NCBI GenBank assembly: GCA_965201085.1 | Contig: CBDAVS010000016.1 | Span: 620,001-684,000 of the forward strand | Direction: 5' to 3' | DNA: 64,000 bases | DNA from: JAPOUP01 sp965201085 | Lineage (GTDB): Bacteria; Pseudomonadota; Alphaproteobacteria; Rhodobacterales; Rhodobacteraceae | Shown: positions 51,200-61,076 of the stretch, piece by piece | Position numbering within the stretch: position 1 is the first letter of the stretch | Layout: each line of letters begins with the position of its first letter | Made by a program: the position numbers and the translations under genes | Notes under the pieces: generated by a model | The model's input: the letters and a program-made list of their open reading frames with translations, nothing else | What the model was told of the DNA's origin: nothing | Database searches by the model: none

Positions 51200-53098
51200 G
51201 TGGTGTCGGTATCGGAAAAATTCGCTGGTAATTCCCTTTGGAAGCCGAAGGTGAAGTTCCATAGCCTAGCGTCGGTCTGCGCGGTTTGTACCGTTCTGGC
51301 TATACCTGTCGCACCAATGGCCGAGACTGTCAGGTCACACGGCATCTCAACCTTCGGCGATCTTTCCCTACCCGAAGATTTCACGCACCTGCCCTATGTG
51401 AACCCGGTCGCACCCAAAGGCGGTGAGATGTCGTTTTCCTGGTCGTCGGGTTCTTTTGATTCGGTGCACCCCTACACCCGCAAGGGACGGTCGGCCGTCC
51501 TGTCCAGCATTCTGTTCGAGTCAATGCTGGAAGGGCCTGTCCATGTGGTCGGTGAATCCTACTGTCTGCTCTGTGAATATATGGAGTATCCCGAAGGTCG
51601 GGAATGGGTGATTTTCAAGATAAGGGACAATGCGAGATTTTCCGACGGGACCGATCTGACAGCGCATGACGCGTTGTTCAGCTACGAGATCATGCGTGAG
51701 GAAGGATTGCCCAGTTTCAGCGCATCCATCGTAAAGACCATCGACTCCGCCGAAGTTCTGGACGACCGTAGAATCAAATTCAGCTTCGTCGATACGGCGC
51801 CTGTCCGCGGTCGGATCGAATCGGCTGGCGGGCTTCCTGTGTTCTCGAAAGCCAGCCACGAGGCAAGCGGACTCGCTTTTGAGGAAAGCCGGCTCGAGCC
51901 ATTGACGGGCTCCGGTCCCTACCTTCTGGATACAGTCGAGGTCGGGACAAGAACGGTCTTCACCCTCAATCCCGATTACTGGGCCAATGATCTGCCGCTC
52001 ACGCAGGGTCGAAACAATTTCGGTTCGATCCGTGTCGAATATTACGGTGACGGAACCGCCGCGTTTGAGGGGTTCAAGGCCGGGAACTACCACTTCCGGC
52101 AGGAAGTCAGCTCCAAATCATGGGCAACCGCCTATGATTTCCCCGCGCTTGACGAAGGCCATGTGATCCGGAAGACGCTCCCCGATGACACCATCACCTC
52201 GGGGCAGTCATTCATCATCAACCTCAGGCGCGAAAAATTCCAGGACGCACGGGTGCGCGAGGCCATCGCGCTCATGTTCAACTTCGAATGGACGAATAGA
52301 ACGCTGTTCTTCGGGCTCTACCGGCAGGGATCGTCATTCTGGCAGAATTCAGATCTCGAAGCGACCGGCCTGCCCTCCCCCGGTGAGCTGGAAATCCTTG
52401 AACCTCTGCGTGACGGGCTACCGGAGGAAGTGTTCAGCGAAGAAGTCTTTTCGCTTCAGTCCTCGACACCGGATGACGTTCGCGACCGAAGGAAGGCGCG
52501 ACGGGCGCTGCGCCTGCTGCAGGAGGCGGGCTATCAGGCCAGCGATGACGGGCTTCTGCGAAAGGACGGTGCGACCCTTGAGGTGGAGTTTCTTAACTCC
52601 CTGCCGCTATTCGATCGAATCATAAACCCATATGTCGAGAACCTGCGGTCGATCGGTGTGGACGCGAGGCTGAACCGCGTGGATAACGCACAGGAACAGC
52701 AGCGCACCAGGGATTACGATTTCGATATCGTCACGGATCATATCCCGATGGCTTACGAACCGGGATCGGGACTGCGGCAGTATTTCGGGCTCGAAAGCAA
52801 GGACGTTTCCATATTCAACCTCGCCGGTGTGGGAAGCGAAACTCTGGATATCGTCATCGAGACGGTCATAAACGCCGAAACCAAGGACGAGATGATCGTG
52901 GCCACGAAGGCACTCGACCGCGTTCTTCGCTGGGAGCGGCTCCGTATACCGCAATGGTACAATCCGGACCATTTGGTGGCGTATTACGATATGTACGAGC
53001 ATCCCGATCCGTTGCCGCGTTACGGTCTCGGGTTTCTCGATTTCTGGTGGTGGAATTCCGAAAAGGCCGAGGCACTCGAGGCAGCCGGTGCCCTATAG
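51200..53098 (+). CDS. yejA: peptide ABC transporter, periplasmic binding protein (YejA-like)
   Basis: The 632-residue protein has a signal peptide (hydrophobic SVCAVCTVLAIPVAPMAETV) and the SBP family 5 fold: YVNPVAPKGGEMSFSW, FDSVHPYTRKG, a WVIFKIRDNARFSDG block and LTGSGPYLLDTVEVGTR. It delivers oligopeptides, including microcin C in the E. coli homologue, to YejBEF. The next gene starts 15 bases downstream. The start at 51200 is a GTG-proximal ATG with GGAGG about 12 bases before. Confidence 0.93.
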   Translation: MVSVSEKFAGNSLWKPKVKFHSLASVCAVCTVLAIPVAPMAETVRSHGISTFGDLSLPEDFTHLPYVNPVAPKGGEMSFSWSSGSFDSVHPYTRKGRSAVLSSILFESMLEGPVHVVGESYCLLCEYMEYPEGREWVIFKIRDNARFSDGTDLTAHDALFSYEIMREEGLPSFSASIVKTIDSAEVLDDRRIKFSFVDTAPVRGRIESAGGLPVFSKASHEASGLAFEESRLEPLTGSGPYLLDTVEVGTRTVFTLNPDYWANDLPLTQGRNNFGSIRVEYYGDGTAAFEGFKAGNYHFRQEVSSKSWATAYDFPALDEGHVIRKTLPDDTITSGQSFIINLRREKFQDARVREAIALMFNFEWTNRTLFFGLYRQGSSFWQNSDLEATGLPSPGELEILEPLRDGLPEEVFSEEVFSLQSSTPDDVRDRRKARRALRLLQEAGYQASDDGLLRKDGATLEVEFLNSLPLFDRIINPYVENLRSIGVDARLNRVDNAQEQQRTRDYDFDIVTDHIPMAYEPGSGLRQYFGLESKDVSIFNLAGVGSETLDIVIETVINAETKDEMIVATKALDRVLRWERLRIPQWYNPDHLVAYYDMYEHPDPLPRYGLGFLDFWWWNSEKAEALEAAGAL

Positions 53099-53113
53099 GT
53101 CGGAATCCACCAC

Positions 53114-54265
53114 ATGGGTGCCTATGTCCTAAGAAGGCTGCTTCTGATTATCCCGACCTTGTTCGGGATCATGATCGTCAACTTCGCACTCACTCAATTC
53201 GTGCCCGGTGGCCCGATAGAGCAGGTCATCGCGCAGCTCGAAGGTGAAGGAGATGTATTCGAGACGATTTCAGGCGGCGGCTCGGAGGTGGAGTCATCCT
53301 TTGCGGAGGAATCGGGGTATATCGGCGGCAGGGGACTTCCACCGGATTTTCTCGATGACCTGCGCGTCCAGTTCGAATTCGCCCGTATCGAATGCGAAGA
53401 GGGATACGCGGGTGAACCGAAGCTATCGGTGCCCGAATGCGTGGCTGTCGAGATTTCCGGCGTCCAGAGATTCTTCCGTATGATGTGGAAATACATCACC
53501 CTCGACTTCGGCGAGAGCTATTTCCGCTCCATCGGCGTTCTGGAACTGGTGGTGGAAAAACTGCCTGTATCGATTTCGCTCGGGCTCTGGTCCATCCTGC
53601 TGATCTATCTGGTCTCAATTCCCCTGGGGATCAGAAAGGCGGTTCGCGATGGCTCGAAATTCGATATCTGGACGTCTTCCGCGATTGTCGTCGGATACGC
53701 GATTCCAGGATTCCTGTTCGCGATTCTTCTGCTGGTGCTCTTCGCGGGTGGCTCTTTCTGGAGGATTTTCCCGCTCCGGGGCCTTACATCCGACGGTTTC
53801 GCCGAACTGTCGCTCCTGGGCCAGGTCGCGGATTATTTCTGGCACATCACCCTGCCGATCATCGCTTACTCGATCGCCGGCTTCGCATGGCTGACGCTGC
53901 TGACAAAAAACTCGTTTCTCGACCAGATCAAGATGCAATACGTCATCACCGCCAAAGCGAAGGGGCTTTCGGGACCACGGGTGCTCTACGGACATGTCTT
54001 CCGCAACGCGATGCTGATCGTGATTTCGGGATTTCCAGGCCTGTTCATCGGAATATTTTTTTCCGGATCATTGATCATCGAAACGATCTTCTCCCTGGAC
54101 GGTCTCGGACGCCTCGCATTCGAAGCGGCCGTGGCCAGGGATTATTCGGTGATCTTCGGAACGCTGTTCTGCTTCGGGCTGATCACATTGGTCGTCGGAA
54201 TCGTGAGCGATCTGATGTACGTATTCGTCGACCCCAGGATCGATTTCGAGTCGAGGGAGACATAG
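53114..54265 (+). CDS. yejB: peptide ABC transporter permease (YejB-like)
   Basis: The 383-residue permease starts MGAYVLRRLLLIIPTLFGI, a standard first helix of the DppB/YejB type, followed by a longer periplasmic insert (about residues 45-115) that is typical of YejB. The transport domain contains the EAA-like loop KMQYVITAKAKGLSGPRVLY, which contacts the ATPase. SLDGLGRLAFEAAVARDY is the usual C-terminal block. Its stop is directly followed by the yejE start. Confidence 0.95.
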   Translation: MGAYVLRRLLLIIPTLFGIMIVNFALTQFVPGGPIEQVIAQLEGEGDVFETISGGGSEVESSFAEESGYIGGRGLPPDFLDDLRVQFEFARIECEEGYAGEPKLSVPECVAVEISGVQRFFRMMWKYITLDFGESYFRSIGVLELVVEKLPVSISLGLWSILLIYLVSIPLGIRKAVRDGSKFDIWTSSAIVVGYAIPGFLFAILLLVLFAGGSFWRIFPLRGLTSDGFAELSLLGQVADYFWHITLPIIAYSIAGFAWLTLLTKNSFLDQIKMQYVITAKAKGLSGPRVLYGHVFRNAMLIVISGFPGLFIGIFFSGSLIIETIFSLDGLGRLAFEAAVARDYSVIFGTLFCFGLITLVVGIVSDLMYVFVDPRIDFESRET

Positions 54266-55453
54266 ATGTCGATGACGGATACATTCGAGCGACCGGAACC
54301 TCCATCGGCCGGTGGGGCCGGCGCCGCTCCGCCAAAGCGCGGCCGTTTTTCGCCATCTCCACTCAACCGACGCCGGTGGCGCAACTTTACGCGCAACCGT
54401 CGGGCCTATTGGTCATTGATCATTTTCAGTCTGGTGTTCGGGGTTTCGCTGTTCGCCGACTTCATCGCCAATGACCGCCCGCTTCTCGTGCAGTACCGCG
54501 GTGACGTCCATATGCCGATCTTCCGGTTCTATCCGGAAACCGCGTTCGGAGGTGATTTTCGAACGGAGGCGGTTTATGGGGATGTCGAGGTAAGATGCCT
54601 CATTGTATCGGCGGGATCGGAAGACTGTTTTGACGATCCGGAAGGCGTTCTTGAAGACGCCGCCGACGGTGAGGTGGACGGAACGGCGATCGAGAAAGGC
54701 TGGATACTCTGGGCACCCGTGCCATACAGCTATGACACCATCGTCGACACCGGAGGAGTGGCGCCGGGTCCGCCAAGCGCCCTGAACTGGCTTGGAACCG
54801 ATGATACGTCGCGCGATGTCACCGCGCGTGTGATTCACGGCTTTCGCCTGTCGGTCGTATTCACGATCATCGTAACCGTATTCTCATCCCTCATCGGGAT
54901 CATCGCGGGTGCGCTACAGGGATATTTTGGCGGATGGCTTGACCTGATCGTACAACGTTTGATCGAAATCTGGACCGCAACCCCATCGCTCTACATCATC
55001 ATCATCATGTTCGCGATTTTCGGGCGCAGCTTCTGGATGCTGGTGTTTCTGACCACGCTGTTCAGCTGGCCGGCGCTTGTCGGTGTGGTCCGCGCCGAAT
55101 TCCTGCGGGCTCGGAACTTCGAATACGTACGCGCGGCGCGGGCCTTGGGGGTCGGTAACTGGACGATCATGTTTCGCCACCTGCTTCCCAATGCGATGGT
55201 GGCGACGCTCACTTTGCTGCCTTTCATCATAACGGGAACGATCGGCACTCTGGCGGGGCTGGATTTTCTGGGCTACGGCCTGCCATCCTCGGCTCCCTCC
55301 CTTGGTGAAATGACACTCCAGGCCAAGCAGAACCTGCAGGCGCCGTGGCTCGGATTTACGGCTTTTTTCACGTTTGCCCTGATGCTTTCGCTGCTGGTGT
55401 TCATTTTCGAGGGAGTCCGCGATGCTTTCGATCCCAGAAAGACCTTCCAGTGA
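54266..55453 (+). CDS. yejE: peptide ABC transporter permease (YejE-like)
   Basis: The 395-residue permease has a cytoplasmic N-terminal tail (RRRWRNFTRNRRAYWSL), then LIIFSLVFGVSLFADFIAND as the first membrane helix. A periplasmic insert follows, then the transport domain (GTDDTSRDVTARVIHGFRLS and FLRARNFEYVRAARALGVGN). It pairs with YejB to form the channel. There are no spare bases between the yejB stop and its ATG, so translation is likely coupled. Confidence 0.95.
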   Translation: MSMTDTFERPEPPSAGGAGAAPPKRGRFSPSPLNRRRWRNFTRNRRAYWSLIIFSLVFGVSLFADFIANDRPLLVQYRGDVHMPIFRFYPETAFGGDFRTEAVYGDVEVRCLIVSAGSEDCFDDPEGVLEDAADGEVDGTAIEKGWILWAPVPYSYDTIVDTGGVAPGPPSALNWLGTDDTSRDVTARVIHGFRLSVVFTIIVTVFSSLIGIIAGALQGYFGGWLDLIVQRLIEIWTATPSLYIIIIMFAIFGRSFWMLVFLTTLFSWPALVGVVRAEFLRARNFEYVRAARALGVGNWTIMFRHLLPNAMVATLTLLPFIITGTIGTLAGLDFLGYGLPSSAPSLGEMTLQAKQNLQAPWLGFTAFFTFALMLSLLVFIFEGVRDAFDPRKTFQ

Positions 55454-55475
55454 AGCGATCCGGTGATCGAAACTG

Positions 55476-57164
55476 ATGTCCGCGATGCTCGAAGTCCGTG
55501 ACCTGAACGTCTGCTTTCGTCAGGATGGCAAGGCCACCGAGGTGGTGAAGGGTGTCTCCTTCGATGTTGGCAGGGGCGAGACGGTCGCACTTGTCGGTGA
55601 ATCCGGATCGGGCAAGTCGGTCACCGCGCTCTCGACCGTGTCGCTTCTGCCCGATAGCGCGTCCATCACCGGATCGGTGGAATACGGTGGCAAACAGATG
55701 GTGGGGGCCGCGGAAGCCGATCTGAGGGCCGTACGCGGCAACGACATCAGCTTTATTTTCCAGGAGCCGATGACATCATTGAATCCGCTTCACACGCTGG
55801 AAAAGCAGATCAGGGAAAGCCTCGCGCTCCATCAGGGCACGACAGGCGAGGCGGCGCGGACCCGAATCCTCGAGCTTCTCGCCAAGGTCGGTATCGACAG
55901 TCCCGAAAGGCGGCTGAAATCCTATCCCCACGAACTCTCCGGAGGGCAGCGCCAGCGTGTGATGATCGCCATGGCCTTGGCGAACGGGCCAAGCCTTCTG
56001 GTCGCCGACGAGCCGACGACCGCGCTTGATGTGACGATCGAGGCGCAGATCCTCGACCTGCTGCGGGAACTGAAGCGGACGGAACATATGGGTCTGCTGT
56101 TCATCACCCACGATCTCGGCGTTGTCCGCCGTTTCGCCGAACGTGTCTGCGTGATGCAGGCGGGTGAGATCGTCGAGCAGGGGACGACGGAGGAGATATT
56201 CCAAAATCCCCGGCATCCTTACACCAAAAAACTGCTCGGTGCTGAGTCGACGGGTTTGCCGGAACCCGTCCCTCACGGCGCCGAGACCGTTGTCGGGACC
56301 GACGGTCTTCGCGTGTGGTTCCCCATACATCGCGGACTCATGCGCCGTGTGGTCGGCCATGTGAAGGCGGTGAACGAGGCGAGCTTCACGGTTCGGGCGG
56401 GCGAGACTCTGGGAATCGTCGGTGAGAGCGGTTCCGGCAAGACGACGCTGGCGCTGGCGATCACGCGTTTGGTCCGGTCACAGGGCAGGATAGCGTTTCT
56501 GGGAAGGGACATTTCGTATTCGACAAGTGGCACCGATCGTTCGCCAGGAAGCGGCGTGTCGGAACGTCGGAACGGTAGCGGATTTACCGGATTGTGGGCC
56601 CGGCGCAGAATGCTGCGAGAGCTGCGGCGCGATATGCAGATCGTTTTTCAGGATCCCTATGGATCGCTTTCACCCAGAATGACGGTCGAGGAGATCATTT
56701 CGGAAGGATTGGATGTCCACGGTATCGAGCGGCGCGGGTCAAGAGGTGAACTGGTTGCGGAAATCATGGCGGAGGTCGGTCTGGATCCTGCCCTCATGCA
56801 CCGCTATCCACACGAGTTTTCCGGTGGCCAGCGTCAGCGCATCGCCATCGCCCGCGCCATGATCCTGCGTCCCAAGCTACTGGTCCTCGACGAACCGACC
56901 TCCGCGCTTGACATGACGGTGCAGGTTCAGATCGTTGAATTGCTACGCGGCCTTCAGAGACGGCATGGTCTGGCGTTCCTGTTCATCAGCCACGACCTGA
57001 GGGTGGTCCGTGCGCTGAGCCACAAGATCATTGTCATGAAACGGGGCGACATAGTCGAGGCCGGGGAAGCCGGGGTGATTTTCGAAAATCCCCGGACTGA
57101 TTACACGAGCGAACTGATGGCTGCCGCGTTCAGCAGTCCGACCTCTGGCACCCTGACCGCCTGA
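55476..57164 (+). CDS. yejF: peptide ABC transporter ATPase, two fused domains (YejF-like)
   Basis: The 562-residue protein contains two ABC domains in one chain. The first has Walker A GESGSGKSVTAL and signature LSGGQRQR; the second has Walker A GESGSGKTTLAL and signature FSGGQRQR. Walker B regions are LLVADEPTTALD and LLVLDEPTSALD. A variable insert (FLGRDISYSTSGTDRSPGSG) lies in the second domain. It drives YejABE. It converges on the carboxypeptidase gene with only 5 bases between the stop codons. Confidence 0.95.
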   Translation: MSAMLEVRDLNVCFRQDGKATEVVKGVSFDVGRGETVALVGESGSGKSVTALSTVSLLPDSASITGSVEYGGKQMVGAAEADLRAVRGNDISFIFQEPMTSLNPLHTLEKQIRESLALHQGTTGEAARTRILELLAKVGIDSPERRLKSYPHELSGGQRQRVMIAMALANGPSLLVADEPTTALDVTIEAQILDLLRELKRTEHMGLLFITHDLGVVRRFAERVCVMQAGEIVEQGTTEEIFQNPRHPYTKKLLGAESTGLPEPVPHGAETVVGTDGLRVWFPIHRGLMRRVVGHVKAVNEASFTVRAGETLGIVGESGSGKTTLALAITRLVRSQGRIAFLGRDISYSTSGTDRSPGSGVSERRNGSGFTGLWARRRMLRELRRDMQIVFQDPYGSLSPRMTVEEIISEGLDVHGIERRGSRGELVAEIMAEVGLDPALMHRYPHEFSGGQRQRIAIARAMILRPKLLVLDEPTSALDMTVQVQIVELLRGLQRRHGLAFLFISHDLRVVRALSHKIIVMKRGDIVEAGEAGVIFENPRTDYTSELMAAAFSSPTSGTLTA

Positions 57165-57169
57165 TCCGC

Positions 57170-58546
57170 TTACGTCGGTCCCAAAGTCGTGCATTCGATG
57201 CTGCGCGCCCGAAGTCGCTCGCAGGCCCGGGTTGCGCCCTGACGTGTCATGCCCACGAAATTGGCATCATGACCTCTCGTGCTGCTTGAGACGCTTCGCT
57301 GCACATCGTCAAGCGTTCCGAGTTCGGTAAGGGCTGTTTTGATCAGCGCTCGCTCGGCCTGAAAGCGTGTGGGGAACCGACCGATATTGATTCCCCAGTG
57401 TCTGGTGCCCGAATCCGGACGTCGTGTCACCACCACGCGCACGGGTTCCTGTGGTGACGTTTGCCGCCGGTTGGTATCGCGGGTCACCGATACGGATGTC
57501 GGTTGTTCCGAAGGTTCCCCGTTCGCGGTCCTGACCGCCTGTTCGATCGAGCCGGATTGTATGGCCGCCAAAAAGGGTTGGGACTCGTCCGATGCCGTCG
57601 GACGGGGAATGGGCAGGGGGCTATGCGTTACGGCACCGGTGCCTCTCTTAACCCTTCCCGTGGGGATCTGGGCAAGATCAGGCATTGCGGGGCGACGCTC
57701 CCTGACCTGTGCGGGTGCGCGACGGAAGCCGAGATCAAGCAGTTCCGCCATCTTCCTGTTGCGCTGGGCGACGGACTGGCCTCCGAACACCGTCGCGATG
57801 ATCCGGGTCTGGCCCCGCTCCGCCGATGCGACGAGGTTGAAGCCCGCCGCACGGGTATAACCGGTCTTGATCCCATCCGCGCCCCGGTATTCTTTGAGAA
57901 ACCTGCGGTTGGTGTTGCGCACTTCGCGCATTCCCGCATCGGTCGAGCGGCGCTTGAATATATTATAGTAACCGGGGTGGTCATAGAAGAGATGCCGCCC
58001 GAGTATGGTCATGTCACGCACGGTCGATAGATGTCCGGATTGGGTCAGCCCGTGGGCGTTTTTGAAGGTCGTTTTGGTCATACCGAGCGCTTGGGCGGTC
58101 CAGTTCATCCGTCGGGCGAATTCGGACTCGCTGCCCGACAAGGCTTCGGCGATAGCGGTTGCGGCATCGTTCGCCGACCTGACCGCCGCCGCACGGATAA
58201 GATAGCGGAGCTTGATCCTTTGACCAAGCCTCAGCCCAAGTTTCGACGGTTCCTCCGAAGCGGCGTTCCTTGAGATTGTCACGAGGCTGTCCACATCGAT
58301 CTCACCGCGCTCTATGGCGTCGAAAACGACGTATAATGTCATCATCTTGGTGAGCGATGCCGGATGCAGTCTGGTATCTGCGTTTCGGGAATGAAGAACC
58401 TCGCCGGTTCTGCAATCCATCACCATCGCCGCATATGGCGCCGCATTCGCTGCCAGCGTCAAGCAGCATAGCAGACTCAGGAAAAGGATGCTCAGCAGAC
58501 GCTGCCATGCAGTTGAAACCATGGGTCTCCGCCTATGTTTGGGCAT
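57170..58546 (-). CDS. D-alanyl-D-alanine carboxypeptidase with a SPOR domain
   Basis: This periplasmic penicillin-binding protein trims the terminal D-Ala from peptidoglycan stems. The 458-residue precursor has a signal peptide (LLSILFLSLLCCLTLAANA), then the catalytic motifs SLTK (in HPASLTKMMTLY), SAN (in VRSANDAATAIAE) and KTG (in GADGIKTGYT). After a Pro-rich linker, a C-terminal domain beginning WGINIGRFPTRFQAERAL resembles SPOR domains that bind denuded glycan at the division site. The combination is common in alphaproteobacterial DacF-type enzymes. Confidence 0.92.
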   Translation of the reverse strand: MPKHRRRPMVSTAWQRLLSILFLSLLCCLTLAANAAPYAAMVMDCRTGEVLHSRNADTRLHPASLTKMMTLYVVFDAIERGEIDVDSLVTISRNAASEEPSKLGLRLGQRIKLRYLIRAAAVRSANDAATAIAEALSGSESEFARRMNWTAQALGMTKTTFKNAHGLTQSGHLSTVRDMTILGRHLFYDHPGYYNIFKRRSTDAGMREVRNTNRRFLKEYRGADGIKTGYTRAAGFNLVASAERGQTRIIATVFGGQSVAQRNRKMAELLDLGFRRAPAQVRERRPAMPDLAQIPTGRVKRGTGAVTHSPLPIPRPTASDESQPFLAAIQSGSIEQAVRTANGEPSEQPTSVSVTRDTNRRQTSPQEPVRVVVTRRPDSGTRHWGINIGRFPTRFQAERALIKTALTELGTLDDVQRSVSSSTRGHDANFVGMTRQGATRACERLRARSIECTTLGPT

Positions 58547-58707
58547 GCCCGCGTCCTGCCTCTACGCCACACAAACACCTTGACCGGCGCCCATGCCAAT
58601 TTGAGCATGCTTCTCCGTTTACCAGACCATAGCAAAGGGGTTCAGATTTTCAAACACCAAATTTCCAAAAAATGACAAATACTTGAATCTGACGCCAGAT
58701 TAAGGAT

Positions 58708-58733
58708 ACTATAACATTATATAGAGTTATAGT
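58708..58733. repeat. AT-rich inverted repeat upstream of the carboxypeptidase gene
   Basis: ACTATAAC and GTTATAGT form 8-bp arms around a 10-base AT-rich centre. It lies in the intergenic region upstream of the carboxypeptidase gene and downstream of the split HAD gene. It may be a regulator site or a weak terminator. Confidence 0.35.
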
Positions 58734-58787
58734 GTAATCACTATGCTCTATATTGAAAATATTTCATCGACTCCATCCGGTGTGACT

Positions 58788-58811
58788 GGGCTGGGCTCCA
58801 AAACCCAGCCC
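58788..58811 (-). terminator. hairpin downstream of the HAD gene
   Basis: GGGCTGGG and CCCAGCCC form a perfect 8-bp stem around an 8-base loop, 26 bases after the HAD stop codon. No T run follows on the minus strand, so it is at best a non-classical terminator. Confidence 0.4.
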
Positions 58812-58837
58812 GATCGCGCCTGCCTGACATCTTCGGA

Positions 58838-59313
58838 TCAATCGATTTCAGCCAAAAGCGACGGCAGTCGACCGAGATCCGGAATTTCCCGATATCGCGC
58901 ATTCCCTGAAGGCGGGTCATCGATTTCCCAGTCCCATGTCATATTGTGCGGCACGTAAACACCCCAGCCGCCGGCTTCGATCACCGGAAGCACATCGGAT
59001 CTCATGGAATTGCCGACCATCGCGGCGTGTTCGGGTCCCGTCGCGTGACGGGTGAATATGTCCCGATAGATATCAGGCGTTTTGTTCGAGACGATCTCAA
59101 CGCCGTCGAAAAGGTCTCCGAGGCCTGACTGAGCGAGTTTGCGCTCCTGATCGAGCAGATCGCCCTTGGTAACCAGAATGACGTGGTAGCGGCTGGCCAC
59201 GGCCTCGACCGCCGCTCGGGCGTGCGGTAGCAGCTCGATCGGGTGGCGCAGCATCTCGCGACCTGCGGTGATGATTTCCTGGATTACGTCGGCGGGTACG
59301 CGGCGATCCGTTA
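58838..59313 (-). pseudogene. 3' part of a HAD-family hydrolase gene split by element 3
   Basis: The fragment encodes RRVPADVIQEIITAGREMLR, VILVTKGDLLDQERKLAQSG with the HAD motif II region, IVSNKTPDIYRDIF and AAMVGNSMRSDVLPVIEAG with the motif III/IV acidic residues. Removing element 3 and one copy of its 8-bp duplication joins it in frame to the 5' part at 62137-62370, reading VTDRRVPADV across the junction. The intact enzyme would be about 237 residues and probably a small-molecule phosphatase. Confidence 0.85.
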
Positions 59314-59343
59314 GGGGATTATATACCAAGGTGCCATTCGATT

Positions 59344-59366
59344 GGACGGCCAACGAGTGGCCGTCC
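59344..59366. terminator. hairpin at the inner left end of element 3
   Basis: GGACGGCC and GGCCGTCC form a perfect 8-bp stem around AACGAGT. On the plus strand it is followed by GTTTTAATT, so it could stop transcription entering the element from the carboxypeptidase side as well as fold in the cargo transcript. Confidence 0.45.
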
Positions 59367-59378
59367 GTTTTAATTCGC

Positions 59379-59543
59379 TCAGGCGTCAGGATCTTCGACG
59401 ACTTTCACCTGCCGGAACGCCGCCCGGATAATATCCTCGGGTTTCGCGGCGATGCCAACATCCCGCTCTAGCTCCGCCTTGCTGGGCTGGTAACCGTTGG
59501 GCTTTATCCTGACCTCTGGCCTAGGCTTCCGTTCTGTCTTCAT
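59379..59543 (-). CDS. 54-residue passenger ORF of element 3
   Basis: The ATG at 59543 follows GAGAGGAG at good spacing. The protein includes VRIKPNGYQPSKAELERDVG and AAFRQVKVVEDPDA. The PNGYQPSKAELE stretch resembles a small conserved protein I associate with mobile restriction-type genes, though I cannot confirm it here. It lies 3' of the methyltransferase-nuclease gene. The function is unknown. Confidence 0.6.
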   Translation of the reverse strand: MKTERKPRPEVRIKPNGYQPSKAELERDVGIAAKPEDIIRAAFRQVKVVEDPDA

Positions 59544-59580
59544 GATCAACTCCTCTCCGATTCAGTTCGATATGCTTCAT

Positions 59581-61076
59581 TCAAGCGGCCATCGGGATTT
59601 TCGGTTTCCGGCCTTCGAAGAAGTCGTCGACAGTATAGATCTGAACCGTCGGAACATCCATGAACCTCCCTGCGCATGCCGCAGCGTCACGCGGTCCTCG
59701 AAACAGGTGAAAATGCCGATATCGGCCCCGGCCTGCTGCCGGGCGCCGTTGAACGCCTGCACGTCGCCGGGGCCGGTGCTTCCGCCCTTGACCTGCGACA
59801 CCATATCGACGAACTTTCCCTTGCGGACCGCCAGTCTTCCCCGCCCGTCGATTCCCCTGTCGCCGACCTGCCGTCCGTTCGGTTCCATGCCGTCCACAAG
59901 GGCGGCCGCCCACCGCTCGAACCGGAAAGCGTCCAGGCTGGCGAGCTTTCTGGCGTCATCCCGCGTTTTCGGCATTCCGATGAACTCCACGTCGTTCCAC
60001 AGGCTGTCGAAATGCTGGCGTATGCGCCTCTCAATGACCTTGCAGGCGTTCACGCAGACATCGATCCCGATCCAGCGGCGACCAAGATTCTGCGCTGCGT
60101 GAATCGTGGTTCCGCATCCGCAGAACGGATCAAGAACGACGCCTCCATCAGGACATGACGCGGAGGTGATCCGTTCCAGCAGCGCAACGGGCTTCTGTGT
60201 AGGATAGCCGATTTTTCCCTGTTACCGCCGGTCAGCGCCTGAATGTCGTTCCAGACATCCTGGGCAGGTGCGCCTTTTGATTCGTCAAGATAGAACTTTT
60301 TCCGGACGTACCCCGTTCTGGAATAATGGAGGCGCCCTTCCTCGTGCAGCTGCGCCATGCGTTCGCGGCCGTAACGCCATGCGCGGGTATGACCGTTCCA
60401 TTCGTAAACCGGATTGCCTTTTTCCGCGCCGCCTGGACCCGTGAGAGGCGTCGTCATGAAGCGCCGCCCGGTGGAACCGTCAACGCCCCGATAGGTCTTT
60501 TCGACATACCCTTCGTCAAGCGGGACAAAGACCTGGTTCCATACCTGATCGCGCCCGATAGCGTAGAAGAATATGATGTCGTGCACCCTCCCGAAGTGTT
60601 TCGATCCCTGGCCTGTATCGTTGTGCGTTCCGTAACGGCGCCACTGGATTTCGTTCCTGTAATTTCGGCGTCCGAAAATTCCATCCAATCACAACCTTGA
60701 GGTAGTGGCTCATGGTCGGATCACAGTGCAGGTATATGGATCCAGTCGGTTTGAGGACGCGGCGGCATTCCCGCAGGCGGTTCGCCATGTAGGACAGATA
60801 GGCCAGGTTCGGACCTTCCCCCAGGATGCGCCGCAGCCCCTCCATGGTGTCGGCAAGGCCGACATCGGAAGCCGTGTCGTGGAAGTCATCGACGGCTTCA
60901 TGCCAGCGCCATGTGTCGTTGAAAGCGACCCATTGTGCGTCGCCGATAAAGGCGTTGTATAGCCGCTTCGAGTTGAACGGGGGATCAAGGTAGATCAGGT
61001 CAACCGACCCGTCGGCTATGTCCTCGCGCATCACGTCCAGGCAGTCGCCGAAATACAGCCGGTTCGGATCGGTCAT
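59581..61076 (-). pseudogene. methyltransferase fused to an Mrr-like nuclease (element 3), frameshifted
   Basis: The first frame (from 61076, ATG overlapping the transposase stop) has LIYLDPPFNSKRLYNAFIG and THCDPTMSHYLKVV-like sequence. One extra T near 60690 shifts it to RNYRNEIQWRRYGTHNDTGQ and the recognition segment. One missing A near 60215 hides GYPTQKPVALLERI and the AdoMet block DPFCGCGTTIHAAQNLG, which the third frame resumes as VNACKVIERRIRQHF. A C-terminal PD-(D/E)XK-type part follows: FERWAAALVDGM, GDRGIDGRG, FVDMVSQVKGG and GADIGIFTCFED. A third break near 59697 precedes VPTVQIYTVDDFFEGRKPK. The first two lesions are in short homopolymers and cancel each other, so sequencing error cannot be excluded. 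Confidence 0.75.
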